A stretch of 64,000 nucleotides of DNA from Scytonematopsis contorta HA4267-MV1 (GTDB taxonomy: Bacteria; Cyanobacteriota; Cyanobacteriia; Cyanobacteriales; Nostocaceae), in NCBI GenBank assembly GCA_019359035.1, contig JAHHIC010000013.1:62001-126000 (forward strand), given 5' to 3'. Below the pieces are notes generated by a model. It searched no databases, had not been told where the DNA came from, and saw nothing but the letters and a program-made list of their open reading frames with translations. Shown here piece after piece: positions 38,424 to 46,795 of this stretch. The position numbers were made by a program, and so were the translations under genes. Numbering within the stretch: the first letter of the stretch is position 1; each line of letters opens with the position of its first letter.

Positions 38424-38697
38424 TTTATAACAAGTATAGCGAAAATGTATATCAAACATCATGTAATCTCTCACTTTTTCTAATTAGACTTGCCAAATAG
38501 AAACTAAAGCTGTTATTTAATGATTCCTGATGAGCAAAAAAATAAATAGTGACTAAAATCTTGGAACTAGTTGGACTTTAGCGTCGTCTTAATTAGTATA
38601 GAAGCAATATATCTAGCTCACAATAAAACGATTAACTATTGTTATCGCATTAGTTATTAATTCTGACATCATACAGGTTAACAAATTAAAGGAATTC

Positions 38698-39156
38698 ATG
38701 AATAAAAGGTTTCAAGTCGCTCTTCTATTTCTATCAATATTAGGAAATTTTACGTTAATACCACAGACAAAAGCCAGCATAAATAGTAATTTGGCTATCA
38801 CAGTTAATGGCATGAAAAATCAAAAAGGTCAAGTTTGCTTTAGTGTATTTTCTACTAGACAAGGTTTCCCCAGCGACAGCAAACGTGCTCTTAAGTCCCA
38901 GTGTGTTAAGGTGGGAGACACTGCTGTAAATTTGAATCTGAACAACTTAAAGGCAGGAAACTATGCTGTAGCAGTATTTCATGATGCTAATGGTGATGGT
39001 AATCTCAATACTAACTTCCTTGGTATCCCCACAGAAGGTTTTGGCTTTTCCAATAATCCCAAGATTCGCACTGGAGCACCAAATTTTGTAGAATCGGCAG
39101 TTTTTGTTGCTGGTTCTAATAACAATGTTCAAATTCAGTTGCAGCATCTATTGTAA
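38698..39156 (+). CDS. DUF2141 protein with signal peptide
   Basis: A 152-residue protein: signal peptide (FQVALLFLSILGNFTLIPQT, cleavage near KASIN) followed by a DUF2141 domain (ITVNGMKNQKGQVCFSVFS; VAVFHDANGDGNLNTNFLGI; PTEGFGFSNNP). The DxNxDG-like segment DANGDGNLN could bind calcium. It is a close paralogue of 34511-34918. It follows the exporter cluster after 275 bp with its own AAAGGA site. Periplasmic or outer-membrane location is likely; function unknown. Confidence 0.87.
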   Translation: MNKRFQVALLFLSILGNFTLIPQTKASINSNLAITVNGMKNQKGQVCFSVFSTRQGFPSDSKRALKSQCVKVGDTAVNLNLNNLKAGNYAVAVFHDANGDGNLNTNFLGIPTEGFGFSNNPKIRTGAPNFVESAVFVAGSNNNVQIQLQHLL

Positions 39157-39237
39157 GTTTATAGCTTATAAGTTTCTCTTACAATTTTAATTTCTATAGT
39201 AGTTCTAAATAGACAATAAATATATACTTTTTCTCCT

Positions 39238-39317
39238 CTTGGCTAACTTGGCTTCTTGGCGGTTCGCTATTAATTCTTTTTTAACTAACCGCCAAGGAGC
39301 CAAGGAAGCCAAGAAAG
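39238..39317. terminator. Inverted repeat between converging genes
   Basis: CTTGGCTAACTTGGCTTCTT then GGCGGTTCG (39238-39267) pairs with CCGCCAAGGAGCCAAGGAAGCCAAG (39289-39315). It lies between the plus-strand DUF2141 gene and the minus-strand SWIM gene and would act on both transcripts. It is the same repeat family as the outer arms of the MITE-like element at 26935. Confidence 0.6.
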
Positions 39318-39335
39318 AAGGGAGATTTAAGGTAT

Positions 39336-40175
39336 TTACATCAAATTTTGATTTTTAGTTCTCACCCGTTGATATAATTCCTCCATTACTTCAATAAAAG
39401 AATTATCCTCCTCCCAGAAACTAGGAAAATCTCCCTGTTTTTTAATTAAAATAGCTGGTACGCTACCAACTGTAGGGACATCGATTGTTTGGGGTAATCG
39501 CTTAGTACCCAACCAAAACTCTCTCACGCTTGGTTTATCAGCAACCTCTTGTTTTTCTGGCTGCGTATATAATGAATTTGAAACTTCTATTGCAACCTCT
39601 TTAGCATTTAACTCCTCAGAAAGAGCTTTACCTAAAGGAGTTTGTGCAAGTTGTTTCTGAAGTTCAGTCTTAGATAAACCCCGTAATTCAAATAATAAAA
39701 AAGGATTATGGTCAAGCTGAGAAGCAACTAAATAATAAACCCCAGCAATATGTTTACAAGGATTAGCTGAATCAGGACAAGAGCATTTCGTTTTAAAATC
39801 TTTGCGGCTATGGGGTAACAAATGCAATCCCAACTCCGAAAAAGCATCTTCGATATTTTCTGGAACTTCATTCAACAACAAACGAGAAACAAAGCTAGCT
39901 TTAGAAGAAAGATTATTGATTGCTTCATTCCAGCGAGCTTTAGCAATTGGTGTAATTTCAATAGAGATATTATAAGTAGGCTCCTTATAAACACCAAAAT
40001 AGGGATTCACAGACCCTCTAACTTTCGCAGTTACATTATTGAGGTCAATTTCAAAACTCTTAACCTTACCACCACTAGCATAAGAGCGTCCTCTTTGTAA
40101 TCGATTATTATCAGTAAAAGACTCCAAAGCTGTGATAAAACGTTCACCCCACCAAGTACGACTAAACTTGCTCAT
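39336..40175 (-). CDS. SWIM zinc-finger protein
   Basis: A 279-residue protein. The start at 40175 is chosen because MSKFSRTWWGERFITALE is the family's normal opening; an in-frame start at 40265 would read through a dispersed repeat. The SWIM motif CxC-Xn-CxH is visible as KCSCPDSANPCKHIAGVYYL (about 145-165). Proteins of this type are encoded beside SNF2 helicases in many bacteria and are thought to work with them on DNA or chromatin-like complexes. The helicase gene is 86 bp upstream on the same strand. Confidence 0.88.
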   Translation of the reverse strand: MSKFSRTWWGERFITALESFTDNNRLQRGRSYASGGKVKSFEIDLNNVTAKVRGSVNPYFGVYKEPTYNISIEITPIAKARWNEAINNLSSKASFVSRLLLNEVPENIEDAFSELGLHLLPHSRKDFKTKCSCPDSANPCKHIAGVYYLVASQLDHNPFLLFELRGLSKTELQKQLAQTPLGKALSEELNAKEVAIEVSNSLYTQPEKQEVADKPSVREFWLGTKRLPQTIDVPTVGSVPAILIKKQGDFPSFWEEDNSFIEVMEELYQRVRTKNQNLM

Positions 40176-40198
40176 AAAAAATATTTCTCCCCTTTGCA

Positions 40199-40227
40199 TC
40201 TTGTGGGGTGGGCATCCTTGCCCGCCC
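40199..40227. repeat. Dispersed hairpin repeat copy
   Basis: TCTTGTGGGGTGGGCATCCT followed by TGCCCGCCC, between the SNF2 gene and the SWIM gene start. Confidence 0.85.
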
Positions 40228-40261
40228 TTTGTATACTTAATTAAAAAGAGAATCGCTATAT

Positions 40262-43200
40262 TCACTCCAAAATTGCACCCTTATTTAATGCAATTAGCTG
40301 CTTAAAAGCTTCATTATCCAAATTCGTCAACCAAGACTCATCGTTCCCTACCACAGAAGAAGAAATTTTCTTTTTATCTTCAATCATCTGGTCAATCTTT
40401 TCCTCCAAAGTACCAATCGCAACAAACTTATGCACAAAAACATTCTTTTTTTGACCGATACGAAAAGCACGGTCAGTAGCCTGTTCCTCAACAGCAGGAT
40501 TCCACCAACGGTCAAAGTGGAAAACGTGGTTAGCTTTAGTAAGGGTAATACCAACACCACCTGCTTTGAGTGAAAGTATAAAAACTGATGGTTCTGTTTC
40601 AGGGTCTTGGAATTCCGAAATCATTTTTTCCCTACGTTGACGACTAGTTCCCCCATGCAAATAATAAGTATTACAGTGTAAAGACTGTTTAATATATTTC
40701 TCGATGTTTTCGCATATTTCCGTAAATTGGCTAAAAATCAGCAAACTTTCTCCTTCTGATATCGCTTCTTCTACCATTTCTCCAAGACGACTTAGTTTAT
40801 GAGAACGCTCGCTAGAAAATTCGCTTCCGTCTTGTAAAAATTGTGCTGGATGGTTACAAATTTGTTTTAGTTTCATCAGTGTAGACAGCATCAAACCTTG
40901 ACGCTCAATTCCTTCTGCTTCAATAAGTTTGTTCTCTACATCTTTGACAACTGCTTCGTAAAGTGAAGCTTGTTCTTTAGTTAGGTTAGCGTATAACTTT
41001 TGTTCAACTTTATCCGGTAAATCACTGATAATAGATTGGTCTGTTTTCACCCGACGTAGAATTAATGGTTCAACCAACTTCTTCAGAGTAGTGGATTTTA
41101 CTCTGTCATTATCCTTTTGAATCGGGATTTCAAAGGATTTGCGGAATTGCGCTTCTTTCCCCAGATAACCGGGATTAAGAAAATTAAAAATTGACCACAA
41201 ATCCAGCAAGCGGTTTTCTACAGGGGTTCCGGTTAACGCTAGTCGGTGTTTAGCTGAAAGTTTCAGGATGGCTTTGGTTTGTGCTGCTTTGGGATTTTTG
41301 ATATTTTGCGCTTCATCCAAAACCAGACGCTGCCATTCCATGCTATTAAATAGCTTTTCGTCTTTGCGAGCTAGGGTAAACGAGGTTATCACCACATCAT
41401 ATTGCAAGCAGTTTTCCTTAAATTCAGCTACATCCAAATTGCGATCGCCCCCGTGATGTACGATTGTTTTCAGGTGGGGTGCGAATTTGGCGATTTCTTT
41501 TTGCCAGTTACCTACAACCGAGGTGGGTGCGACTAATAACGTAGGTGCTACAGTATTTTTCTCGTCTTTTTCCTGTAAAAGCCTAGCAATCACCTGAATC
41601 GACTTACCCAATCCCATATCATCCGCTAAACAACCATTTAATCCCAATCGCTCCAAATATTGCAGCCAAGACACTCCTCGCTTCTGATATTCCCGCAGTG
41701 TTCCTTGTAAATTAGGTAACTCAGAAATCGGCTCAAACTGGCTTTTGTCGTGCAACTTCGACATCATTTCTTCTAAAAAGTCATCATGCTCAATCTCCCA
41801 CTCGTCCCCAACTTCCGCACTGCGTTGCAGTAATTCCAGCATCGTCATTTCTTTTTTATCTTTTTCCTGGGATTGCCAAAATTCCAACAACTGCTGCATT
41901 TTATCTCGGTCTAATTCCATCCACTGGCCACGGAAAAGGACTAAAGGAGCTTTTGCATTAACTAATTGCTGCCATTCTTGAGAAGTAACTGCTTGGTCTC
42001 CGATAGCTAACTGATATTCATACTCAATTAAAGAGTCCAAACTAAAATAACTATCTGTTTTACCTTTCGTTGCTGTTTTGCTAGAAGATGCTTTTAGGCG
42101 AATTTTTGCACGACGACGACCAGCAGGAGTATACCAAGCGGGTACAATCACTTTAAAATCAGCATCTTCTAATACCCAAGCACTTTCCTTGAGAAAATCA
42201 AACGCTTGTTCTAGAGACAGCTGCATTCCTTCAGGCTCTTCTGTTTCTAATCCTTGCCAAAGTTTAGGATACATCCGTGCTGCATACCCCAAATTTAATA
42301 ACAAGTTTGTCTCAAAATCTTTACCAAATTCTTTATGTACTCCCGCTTTGTTTTTAGAATTCATTCTCCAATAGTCAGCTAAAGCCAATTTTAGAGAGGG
42401 GTCTTTTTTACTAGCGACTAAAAATTTAATTTGCCAATTATCTATTGCATCGGGGGGAGCAGAGTGTAATTGAAAGCAAAGATTAAAGGGAGAATCGTTT
42501 TGGCTACGAGTAATTTTATTCTTCCAGGTTAACCATTGCTTATATTCATTTAACTTTATCTTGTTTATTTTTGGGTTATACCTCTGGGAGGAAAAACAAT
42601 GCTCAATAAGTGTTTCGGCTATTTGTTTATCAAAAGCTGTTGTTGAAGGTGTATGAGTGACTATATCGCTGAGGAGATATTCGCTAAAGTGGCGTAATAG
42701 GGTTTCTTTATCAAAAAAATCGACAGAGTTATTGCATGTTGGAGAACCAGCCACACAAATAAGTGGCATATATTCGATATATTTTTTTAAATTATATGAG
42801 TATTGCTCGGAAACGATTTCCCAACTAGGGTAAATTTCAAATGCTTCTGTGACCTGATTTGGTTGCTTCCCTTTTTTCTTGGCAACAACTGCTTCCATCT
42901 GCCGATATTTTAACGCTGGTATATATTGGTCTTTGAGAATTACCTGCTTAAAAGCTTGAGTATAGTGATACCAAAATAATAGGTCAGAACCAAGTTGAAT
43001 TTCAGCGGAGTTGTATAAAGCTAAAAAGTGAATATCACTGAGTTGTTTGATTACATTAGTTACTTTTGATGTTCGAGAACTATCTGTTTTGCTGGAAATG
43101 GCTGCTTCATAACAGTCTATTTGCCAATATTCAAATCCATCGTATTCTTCAGGTATTTCAACTTCCAAATATTTGGTTAATTCTGGTGAAGGGAGAGGTT

Positions 43201-43456
43201 GATTATTCGCTGTTGGAAGGGCAAAATATTTAGCAGATATACGTTGTGGTAATGTCGCGGATGACTCTTTGATTCCTAATTCTTGGATTAAAAAGTTTAC
43301 TAGCTCTTCTTGTTCTAAGTGTGTGGGATGGATTTTTTGTTGCTTTTTTTTTGCAACTTCTTTTACGAATGGAGTTTCGACCCATAAGTAAAAGGAACCG
43401 GGCTGAATGTAGTCAGTAGATGTATCGGGTATCCAGGTGCCGTGAATTACTTTCAT
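40262..43456 (-). CDS. SNF2-family helicase (RapA/HepA-like)
   Basis: A 1064-residue ATP-dependent DNA translocase. The N-terminal half (1-about 560) is the accessory region found in bacterial SNF2 proteins (DUF3670-like, FRGQWMELDRDKMQQLLEFW). The helicase core has motif I DDMGLGKSIQVIA, motif II LVLDEAQNIKNP, motif III LTGTPVENRLLDLWS and the C-terminal lobe (LHGGTSRQRREKMISEFQ; VGITLTKANHVFHFDRWWNP; ATDRAFRIGQ). Complete. The SWIM protein gene follows on the same strand. The likely role is remodelling of DNA-protein complexes in repair or transcription. Confidence 0.93.
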   Translation of the reverse strand: MKVIHGTWIPDTSTDYIQPGSFYLWVETPFVKEVAKKKQQKIHPTHLEQEELVNFLIQELGIKESSATLPQRISAKYFALPTANNQPLPSPELTKYLEVEIPEEYDGFEYWQIDCYEAAISSKTDSSRTSKVTNVIKQLSDIHFLALYNSAEIQLGSDLLFWYHYTQAFKQVILKDQYIPALKYRQMEAVVAKKKGKQPNQVTEAFEIYPSWEIVSEQYSYNLKKYIEYMPLICVAGSPTCNNSVDFFDKETLLRHFSEYLLSDIVTHTPSTTAFDKQIAETLIEHCFSSQRYNPKINKIKLNEYKQWLTWKNKITRSQNDSPFNLCFQLHSAPPDAIDNWQIKFLVASKKDPSLKLALADYWRMNSKNKAGVHKEFGKDFETNLLLNLGYAARMYPKLWQGLETEEPEGMQLSLEQAFDFLKESAWVLEDADFKVIVPAWYTPAGRRRAKIRLKASSSKTATKGKTDSYFSLDSLIEYEYQLAIGDQAVTSQEWQQLVNAKAPLVLFRGQWMELDRDKMQQLLEFWQSQEKDKKEMTMLELLQRSAEVGDEWEIEHDDFLEEMMSKLHDKSQFEPISELPNLQGTLREYQKRGVSWLQYLERLGLNGCLADDMGLGKSIQVIARLLQEKDEKNTVAPTLLVAPTSVVGNWQKEIAKFAPHLKTIVHHGGDRNLDVAEFKENCLQYDVVITSFTLARKDEKLFNSMEWQRLVLDEAQNIKNPKAAQTKAILKLSAKHRLALTGTPVENRLLDLWSIFNFLNPGYLGKEAQFRKSFEIPIQKDNDRVKSTTLKKLVEPLILRRVKTDQSIISDLPDKVEQKLYANLTKEQASLYEAVVKDVENKLIEAEGIERQGLMLSTLMKLKQICNHPAQFLQDGSEFSSERSHKLSRLGEMVEEAISEGESLLIFSQFTEICENIEKYIKQSLHCNTYYLHGGTSRQRREKMISEFQDPETEPSVFILSLKAGGVGITLTKANHVFHFDRWWNPAVEEQATDRAFRIGQKKNVFVHKFVAIGTLEEKIDQMIEDKKKISSSVVGNDESWLTNLDNEAFKQLIALNKGAILE

Positions 43457-43804
43457 ATGCGAAAGAGTCTGGATTGTTTATTTTGCAGATGCTACAAGTT
43501 ACTTTACCAGAGGAAGGGTAAGGTGATGCAAAAAAGTGTTTAAGAATGATGAACTTCTTATTGCTTTTCATAATGCTCACTTTACAACTAGGACTAAAAA
43601 ACATCAAAGTACAAAAATACCAAAAAAATAAAAACAGTATCAAAGTCAACTGCCTGCATTCACCTCAAGTTATGCTAAAAATACATTAAGGCTACTTTCA
43701 CCCTGCCAAATTTTATTGATTAATATTTTATCTAGCAACACTAGCTAACTCTTGATATTCTAGGAGAGTATATTCTTGCAATAGGTAAAAAAGAGGGTAA
43801 TCCT
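43457..43804. other. Non-coding divergent spacer
   Basis: 348 bp between the SNF2 gene and the divergent PD-(D/E)XK gene. AT-rich; the TCTAGGAGAG near 43761 is too far from the next start to be its ribosome site. No repeat or RNA gene recognised. Confidence 0.4.
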
Positions 43805-44410
43805 ATGTCTTACAGTGATTTTACTTTAGCTAAAGTTATCAAGCAATTTGGTTTAAAAGTTATTGATAATTCCCGTATGTATTCGGGTAAACCTGAAGTT
43901 GAGCCGAGTAATTTCCTCACACAAACCATAGAACAAAATATTCCTTTAGCAATTGCTAGTAATACAGAAAAAGCTCGTTCTGAAATGATTATTTCTCCGA
44001 TTTTAATAGAACTGAGAAAACAGCAAAATAATCAAATTTCTTTATTTTCAGGAATTGATTTTAGTGTTGATAACGAACGTGGATTAAATGGTAATTGTGA
44101 TTTTATTATTAGTAAATCGCCAGAATTATTAATTTTAAGCGCTCCAGTGATTATCATAGTTGAGGCGAAGAAAGAAAATATCAATGGTGGTTTAGGGCAA
44201 TGTGTTGCAGAAATGCTAGCAGCAAGAATTTTTAACGAAAGGGAAGGTAATGAAATTTCTACTATTTATGGAACTGTAACATCAGGCACTAACTGGCGTT
44301 TTTTGCAGTTAGAGGGAGATATTATTAATATTGATTTGGAGGAATATTATTTAAGCGATATAAAAAAAATATTAGGCATTTTAATTAGTTCCATTAGAGA
44401 TGAAAGGTAA
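43805..44410 (+). CDS. PD-(D/E)XK-like protein of unknown function
   Basis: A 201-residue cyanobacterial protein. The segment GNCDFIISKSPELLIL followed by [20 protein letters not shown] has the spacing Asp...Glu-x-Lys of PD-(D/E)XK nucleases (about 100-130). The N-terminus contains an RSEMIISPILIELRKQ helix typical of restriction-type endonuclease folds. No methylase or specificity gene is near. A truncated copy lies inside element 1 at 13939. Nuclease activity is inferred from fold only. Confidence 0.7.
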   Translation: MSYSDFTLAKVIKQFGLKVIDNSRMYSGKPEVEPSNFLTQTIEQNIPLAIASNTEKARSEMIISPILIELRKQQNNQISLFSGIDFSVDNERGLNGNCDFIISKSPELLILSAPVIIIVEAKKENINGGLGQCVAEMLAARIFNEREGNEISTIYGTVTSGTNWRFLQLEGDIINIDLEEYYLSDIKKILGILISSIRDER

Positions 44411-44448
44411 TATAACTATATGTACCAAATGAGAAACCTAAAAATACG

Positions 44449-45390
44449 TCAACTTTGGTTAGTTTTATCCCAACCAGTCAGAAAATTCCAGTCCTCATCA
44501 TCCTTTTCGTCTTTCTCACTTTTCTCGGTATCTTCAGTCTCTACTGTATGAATCTCTGGCTCTTTTCCCTTGAGCAAATTTTCATAGTCACCTGAATCAA
44601 CCCACTTCAAAAGTTCCGATGCTCGCATTACCGTCCAAGGCAAATTATATTCCATAAAGCTAAAAGTTTTTGTTAGTTTACCTAAACTATCAAGATTACC
44701 TAGCTCAAAAGAACGAGCTTGCATAACAAAATCATTGATTGTATCTTCATTCAAATATTCATCTGGTAAACCTCCTAATTTCATTAAGGCTGTAATAGCA
44801 ATATCTATCTGTTGACAAGCTAATAAACCAGCACGGTCGGCAGTAAATTTTGACATTATCATCCAATTATATAACGCAATTTCTAACCCATTTACCGCCA
44901 ATCCACCTATACCAAGCGTTGTTGTACCTATTATGTTTTTCACTACGGGCATAACGTAAGCCATTTGCTGATACGCTAGATATTTACCTTTAATACGAGC
45001 AACTTCGTGCCCAAAAAGAAACATTAATTCATCACAGGAGAGCCATTCCATCCCCTCTATATTTACGCCGACTACTGGCTTTTCGACTCCTATAGCATAG
45101 GTTTTAATATATCCGGTTCCGCGAAATAAGTAAAGTTCTGGGATTGGGGCAACATCCAGAATATTACAAGTTTCAATAAAAGCATCATGAAGGTCTGGAA
45201 AGTTACGAGGAGTGACTTTGAACTCACTACCAATTATTTGCATCTGTAGTAACTTATCAATACCATATTCGTTGACTTTTTTTAGCAACGTGGGTAGTAC
45301 AGGAGTGCGTTCTAATGATATCAGTGCTTTACGGTCAAATGGATGCTCGTAAACTTGTGTTTTTAGCCCTGTAAATAGTTTTCTTGTCAT
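44449..45390 (-). CDS. M48-like membrane metalloprotease homologue with altered zinc motif
   Basis: A 313-residue protein resembling cyanobacterial M48 family peptidases: PELYLFRGTGYIKTYAIGVE, WLSCDELMFLFGHEVARIKG, two hydrophobic segments (MAYVMPVVKNIIGTTTLGIG; LEIALYNWMIMS) and the third-ligand region FTADRAGLLACQ. The usual zinc motif HExxH appears as HEVAR (bases near 44998-45012), so the second histidine is an arginine. The distal Asp/Glu ligand region is kept. Peptidase activity is therefore doubtful. The C-terminal tail is highly acidic (EKSEKDEKDDEDW). Confidence 0.8.
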   Translation of the reverse strand: MTRKLFTGLKTQVYEHPFDRKALISLERTPVLPTLLKKVNEYGIDKLLQMQIIGSEFKVTPRNFPDLHDAFIETCNILDVAPIPELYLFRGTGYIKTYAIGVEKPVVGVNIEGMEWLSCDELMFLFGHEVARIKGKYLAYQQMAYVMPVVKNIIGTTTLGIGGLAVNGLEIALYNWMIMSKFTADRAGLLACQQIDIAITALMKLGGLPDEYLNEDTINDFVMQARSFELGNLDSLGKLTKTFSFMEYNLPWTVMRASELLKWVDSGDYENLLKGKEPEIHTVETEDTEKSEKDEKDDEDWNFLTGWDKTNQS

Positions 45391-45480
45391 TTGTTTGCTT
45401 GTTTGTTTGCTTGTTTGCTTGTTTGTTTAATTAATTATTGATTTATTTATTGATTTATTTATTTATTGATTTATTTAATT
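45391..45480. repeat. TTTG/TTTA-type simple tandem repeats
   Basis: Runs of TTTGTTTGCTTG followed by TTTATTTATTGA units immediately upstream of the M48-like gene. Simple-sequence DNA, probably length-variable, between the promoter and start codon region. Confidence 0.8.
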
Positions 45481-45523
45481 ATTCACAACATTTATAGGTT
45501 TATTTTTTTGAGTATACCTCTAA

Positions 45524-45553
45524 ACTCTTGTGGGGTGGGCATCCTTGCCCGCC
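45524..45553. repeat. Dispersed hairpin repeat copy
   Basis: ACTCTTGTGGGGTGGGCATC followed by CTTGCCCGCC, upstream of the candidate small RNA. Confidence 0.85.
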
Positions 45554-45632
45554 TGGTTATACTACACGTGGCTAAAATCCCCTTTTTCCTGCTCTAATTT
45601 ACAAACTAAAGCTGATAATGCCTGAAACCCTA

Positions 45633-45661
45633 TTGACACTTCTGATTTCTGTTAGTAGACT
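45633..45661 (+). promoter_or_regulatory. Sigma70-type promoter of a candidate small RNA
   Basis: TTGACA at 45633-45638 (perfect -35), a 17-bp spacer, and TAGACT at 45656-45661 (four of six -10 positions). No gene follows within the next 200 bp, but a terminator does. Confidence 0.55.
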
Positions 45662-45666
45662 GTGCA

Positions 45667-45853
45667 GGAACACAAATTGATGTGTAAGATACGCTGGAAA
45701 ATGAACCAAACAAAAATTGGATTTTGTCCGGAATAGACCCAGTAGAGGTTGTATTCATCAATAGAACGACAATTCCACTATAGCCAAACTTTATATGTAA
45801 CCTAGGGAGTTTATTTGCCCCTACAAAGACCCGGTCATTATGGCCGGGTTTTT
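45667..45853 (+). ncRNA. Candidate small RNA, about 187 nt
   Basis: The transcript predicted from the promoter at 45633-45661 would run from about 45667 to the terminator at 45829-45853. The segment contains no plausible reading frame on the plus strand, and the antisense 81-codon frame has no recognisable protein features. Length and isolation are compatible with 6S RNA or a regulatory RNA, but I cannot draw the diagnostic 6S central bubble with confidence. Class unknown. Confidence 0.45.
45829..45853 (+). terminator. Rho-independent terminator
   Basis: Stem ACCCGGTCAT/ATGGCCGGGT (one G-U pair) directly followed by TTTTT. This is a strong intrinsic terminator on the plus strand although no plus-strand protein gene precedes it. 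Confidence 0.8.
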
Positions 45854-45889
45854 GTATTGTAAAATATGATATCAACTAAATGGTATTAA

Positions 45890-46597
45890 CTAACGACGTT
45901 GTAACTGTGCCATAGTTGTCGCGCCAATAACCAAACCAGCACAGTGAGACCAATAGCCAAGACTAAATGAGTTAGCACCATTAGGGATTTCTAGGCTACC
46001 AATCCAGAAAATAAAATGTTGTAACAGCCACAAAAAAATATATAAAAAAGCAGGTATATCCACTGGAATAAATACGATTAGCAACGGTATAACTGTATAA
46101 ATTTTCACTTTTGGAAACTTTAGTATATAAGCACCCAAAATCGCAGCAATTGCACCATTAGCTCCAATTAGCGGTACATTTAAACTAGGCTCCGCCAAAA
46201 TTTGCACAACCCCAGTCATAATCCCACAAAGCAAGTAAAAAACTACAAACCTCCCACCTCCAAGAACTTTTTCGAGAGTTTGACCAAAAACCCATAAAAA
46301 AAGTACATTTGCTATAATTTGGCTAAAACTAGCATGAATAAACATCCCCGTAACAAGAGATATCGAACGCCAAAAAAATAGTATTCCAGCCGCAGAGTTA
46401 CCAGCGACTAAATTAGAGGCAGCAGCGCTAATTTGTGCAGGAACCAAACCCCAAGTATTAACAAAAGTTCCCAATTGACCATTGAATTCCAGTATAAGTT
46501 CCCAGAGAAACAGGAAAACATTAACACCAATCAGAGAATAAGTAACAATTGGTCTTTTGCGAGTAAAAAGAAAAACGTTGTCACTAATAGGAATCAT
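45890..46597 (-). CDS. Rhomboid-family membrane protein, probably protease-dead
   Basis: A 235-residue, six-helix rhomboid homologue: FIHASFSQIIANVLFLWVFG (helix 2), IGANGAIAAILGAYIL (helix 4), SHCAGLVIGA (helix 6). The catalytic serine of the GxSG motif is Asn (GANG, bases near 46152-46163). The helix-2 His-x4-His pattern has Gln for the second His. The helix-6 His is kept. Loss of the nucleophile makes it a pseudoprotease candidate, like iRhoms, perhaps a membrane chaperone. The neighbour on the same strand is also a peptidase homologue with a lost catalytic residue. Confidence 0.83.
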   Translation of the reverse strand: MIPISDNVFLFTRKRPIVTYSLIGVNVFLFLWELILEFNGQLGTFVNTWGLVPAQISAAASNLVAGNSAAGILFFWRSISLVTGMFIHASFSQIIANVLFLWVFGQTLEKVLGGGRFVVFYLLCGIMTGVVQILAEPSLNVPLIGANGAIAAILGAYILKFPKVKIYTVIPLLIVFIPVDIPAFLYIFLWLLQHFIFWIGSLEIPNGANSFSLGYWSHCAGLVIGATTMAQLQRR

Positions 46598-46616
46598 TTT
46601 TTGTCAAAAATCCGTC

Positions 46617-46742
46617 ATTTGGTAAATGGTAATTGGTAATTGGTAATGGGTAATTGGTAATTGGTAATTGGTAATTGGTAACTTTCTCATCTTCCCCATC
46701 TCCCCCATTTCCCACTCCCCACTCCCCACTCCCCACTCCCCT
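46617..46742. repeat. GGTAATT and CCCCACT tandem repeats
   Basis: About eight GGTAATT heptamers (46620-46680) followed by CCCCACT heptamers (46711-46742), in the divergent spacer between the rhomboid-like and kinase genes. Typical cyanobacterial short tandem repeats. Confidence 0.85.
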
Positions 46743-46795
46743 CCCATATGGCAAGATTAAAATCAGCACGCACCGCACTAAACTAAGCAAAGCAA

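Noticed and set aside
45384-45480. AT/TG-rich repeats as an origin of replication
   Set aside because: Simple-sequence tandem repeats without DnaA boxes or replication genes nearby.
45630-45875. Minus-strand 81-codon frame
   Set aside because: It runs antisense through the small-RNA candidate, its promoter and terminator; composition and start context do not look like a gene.
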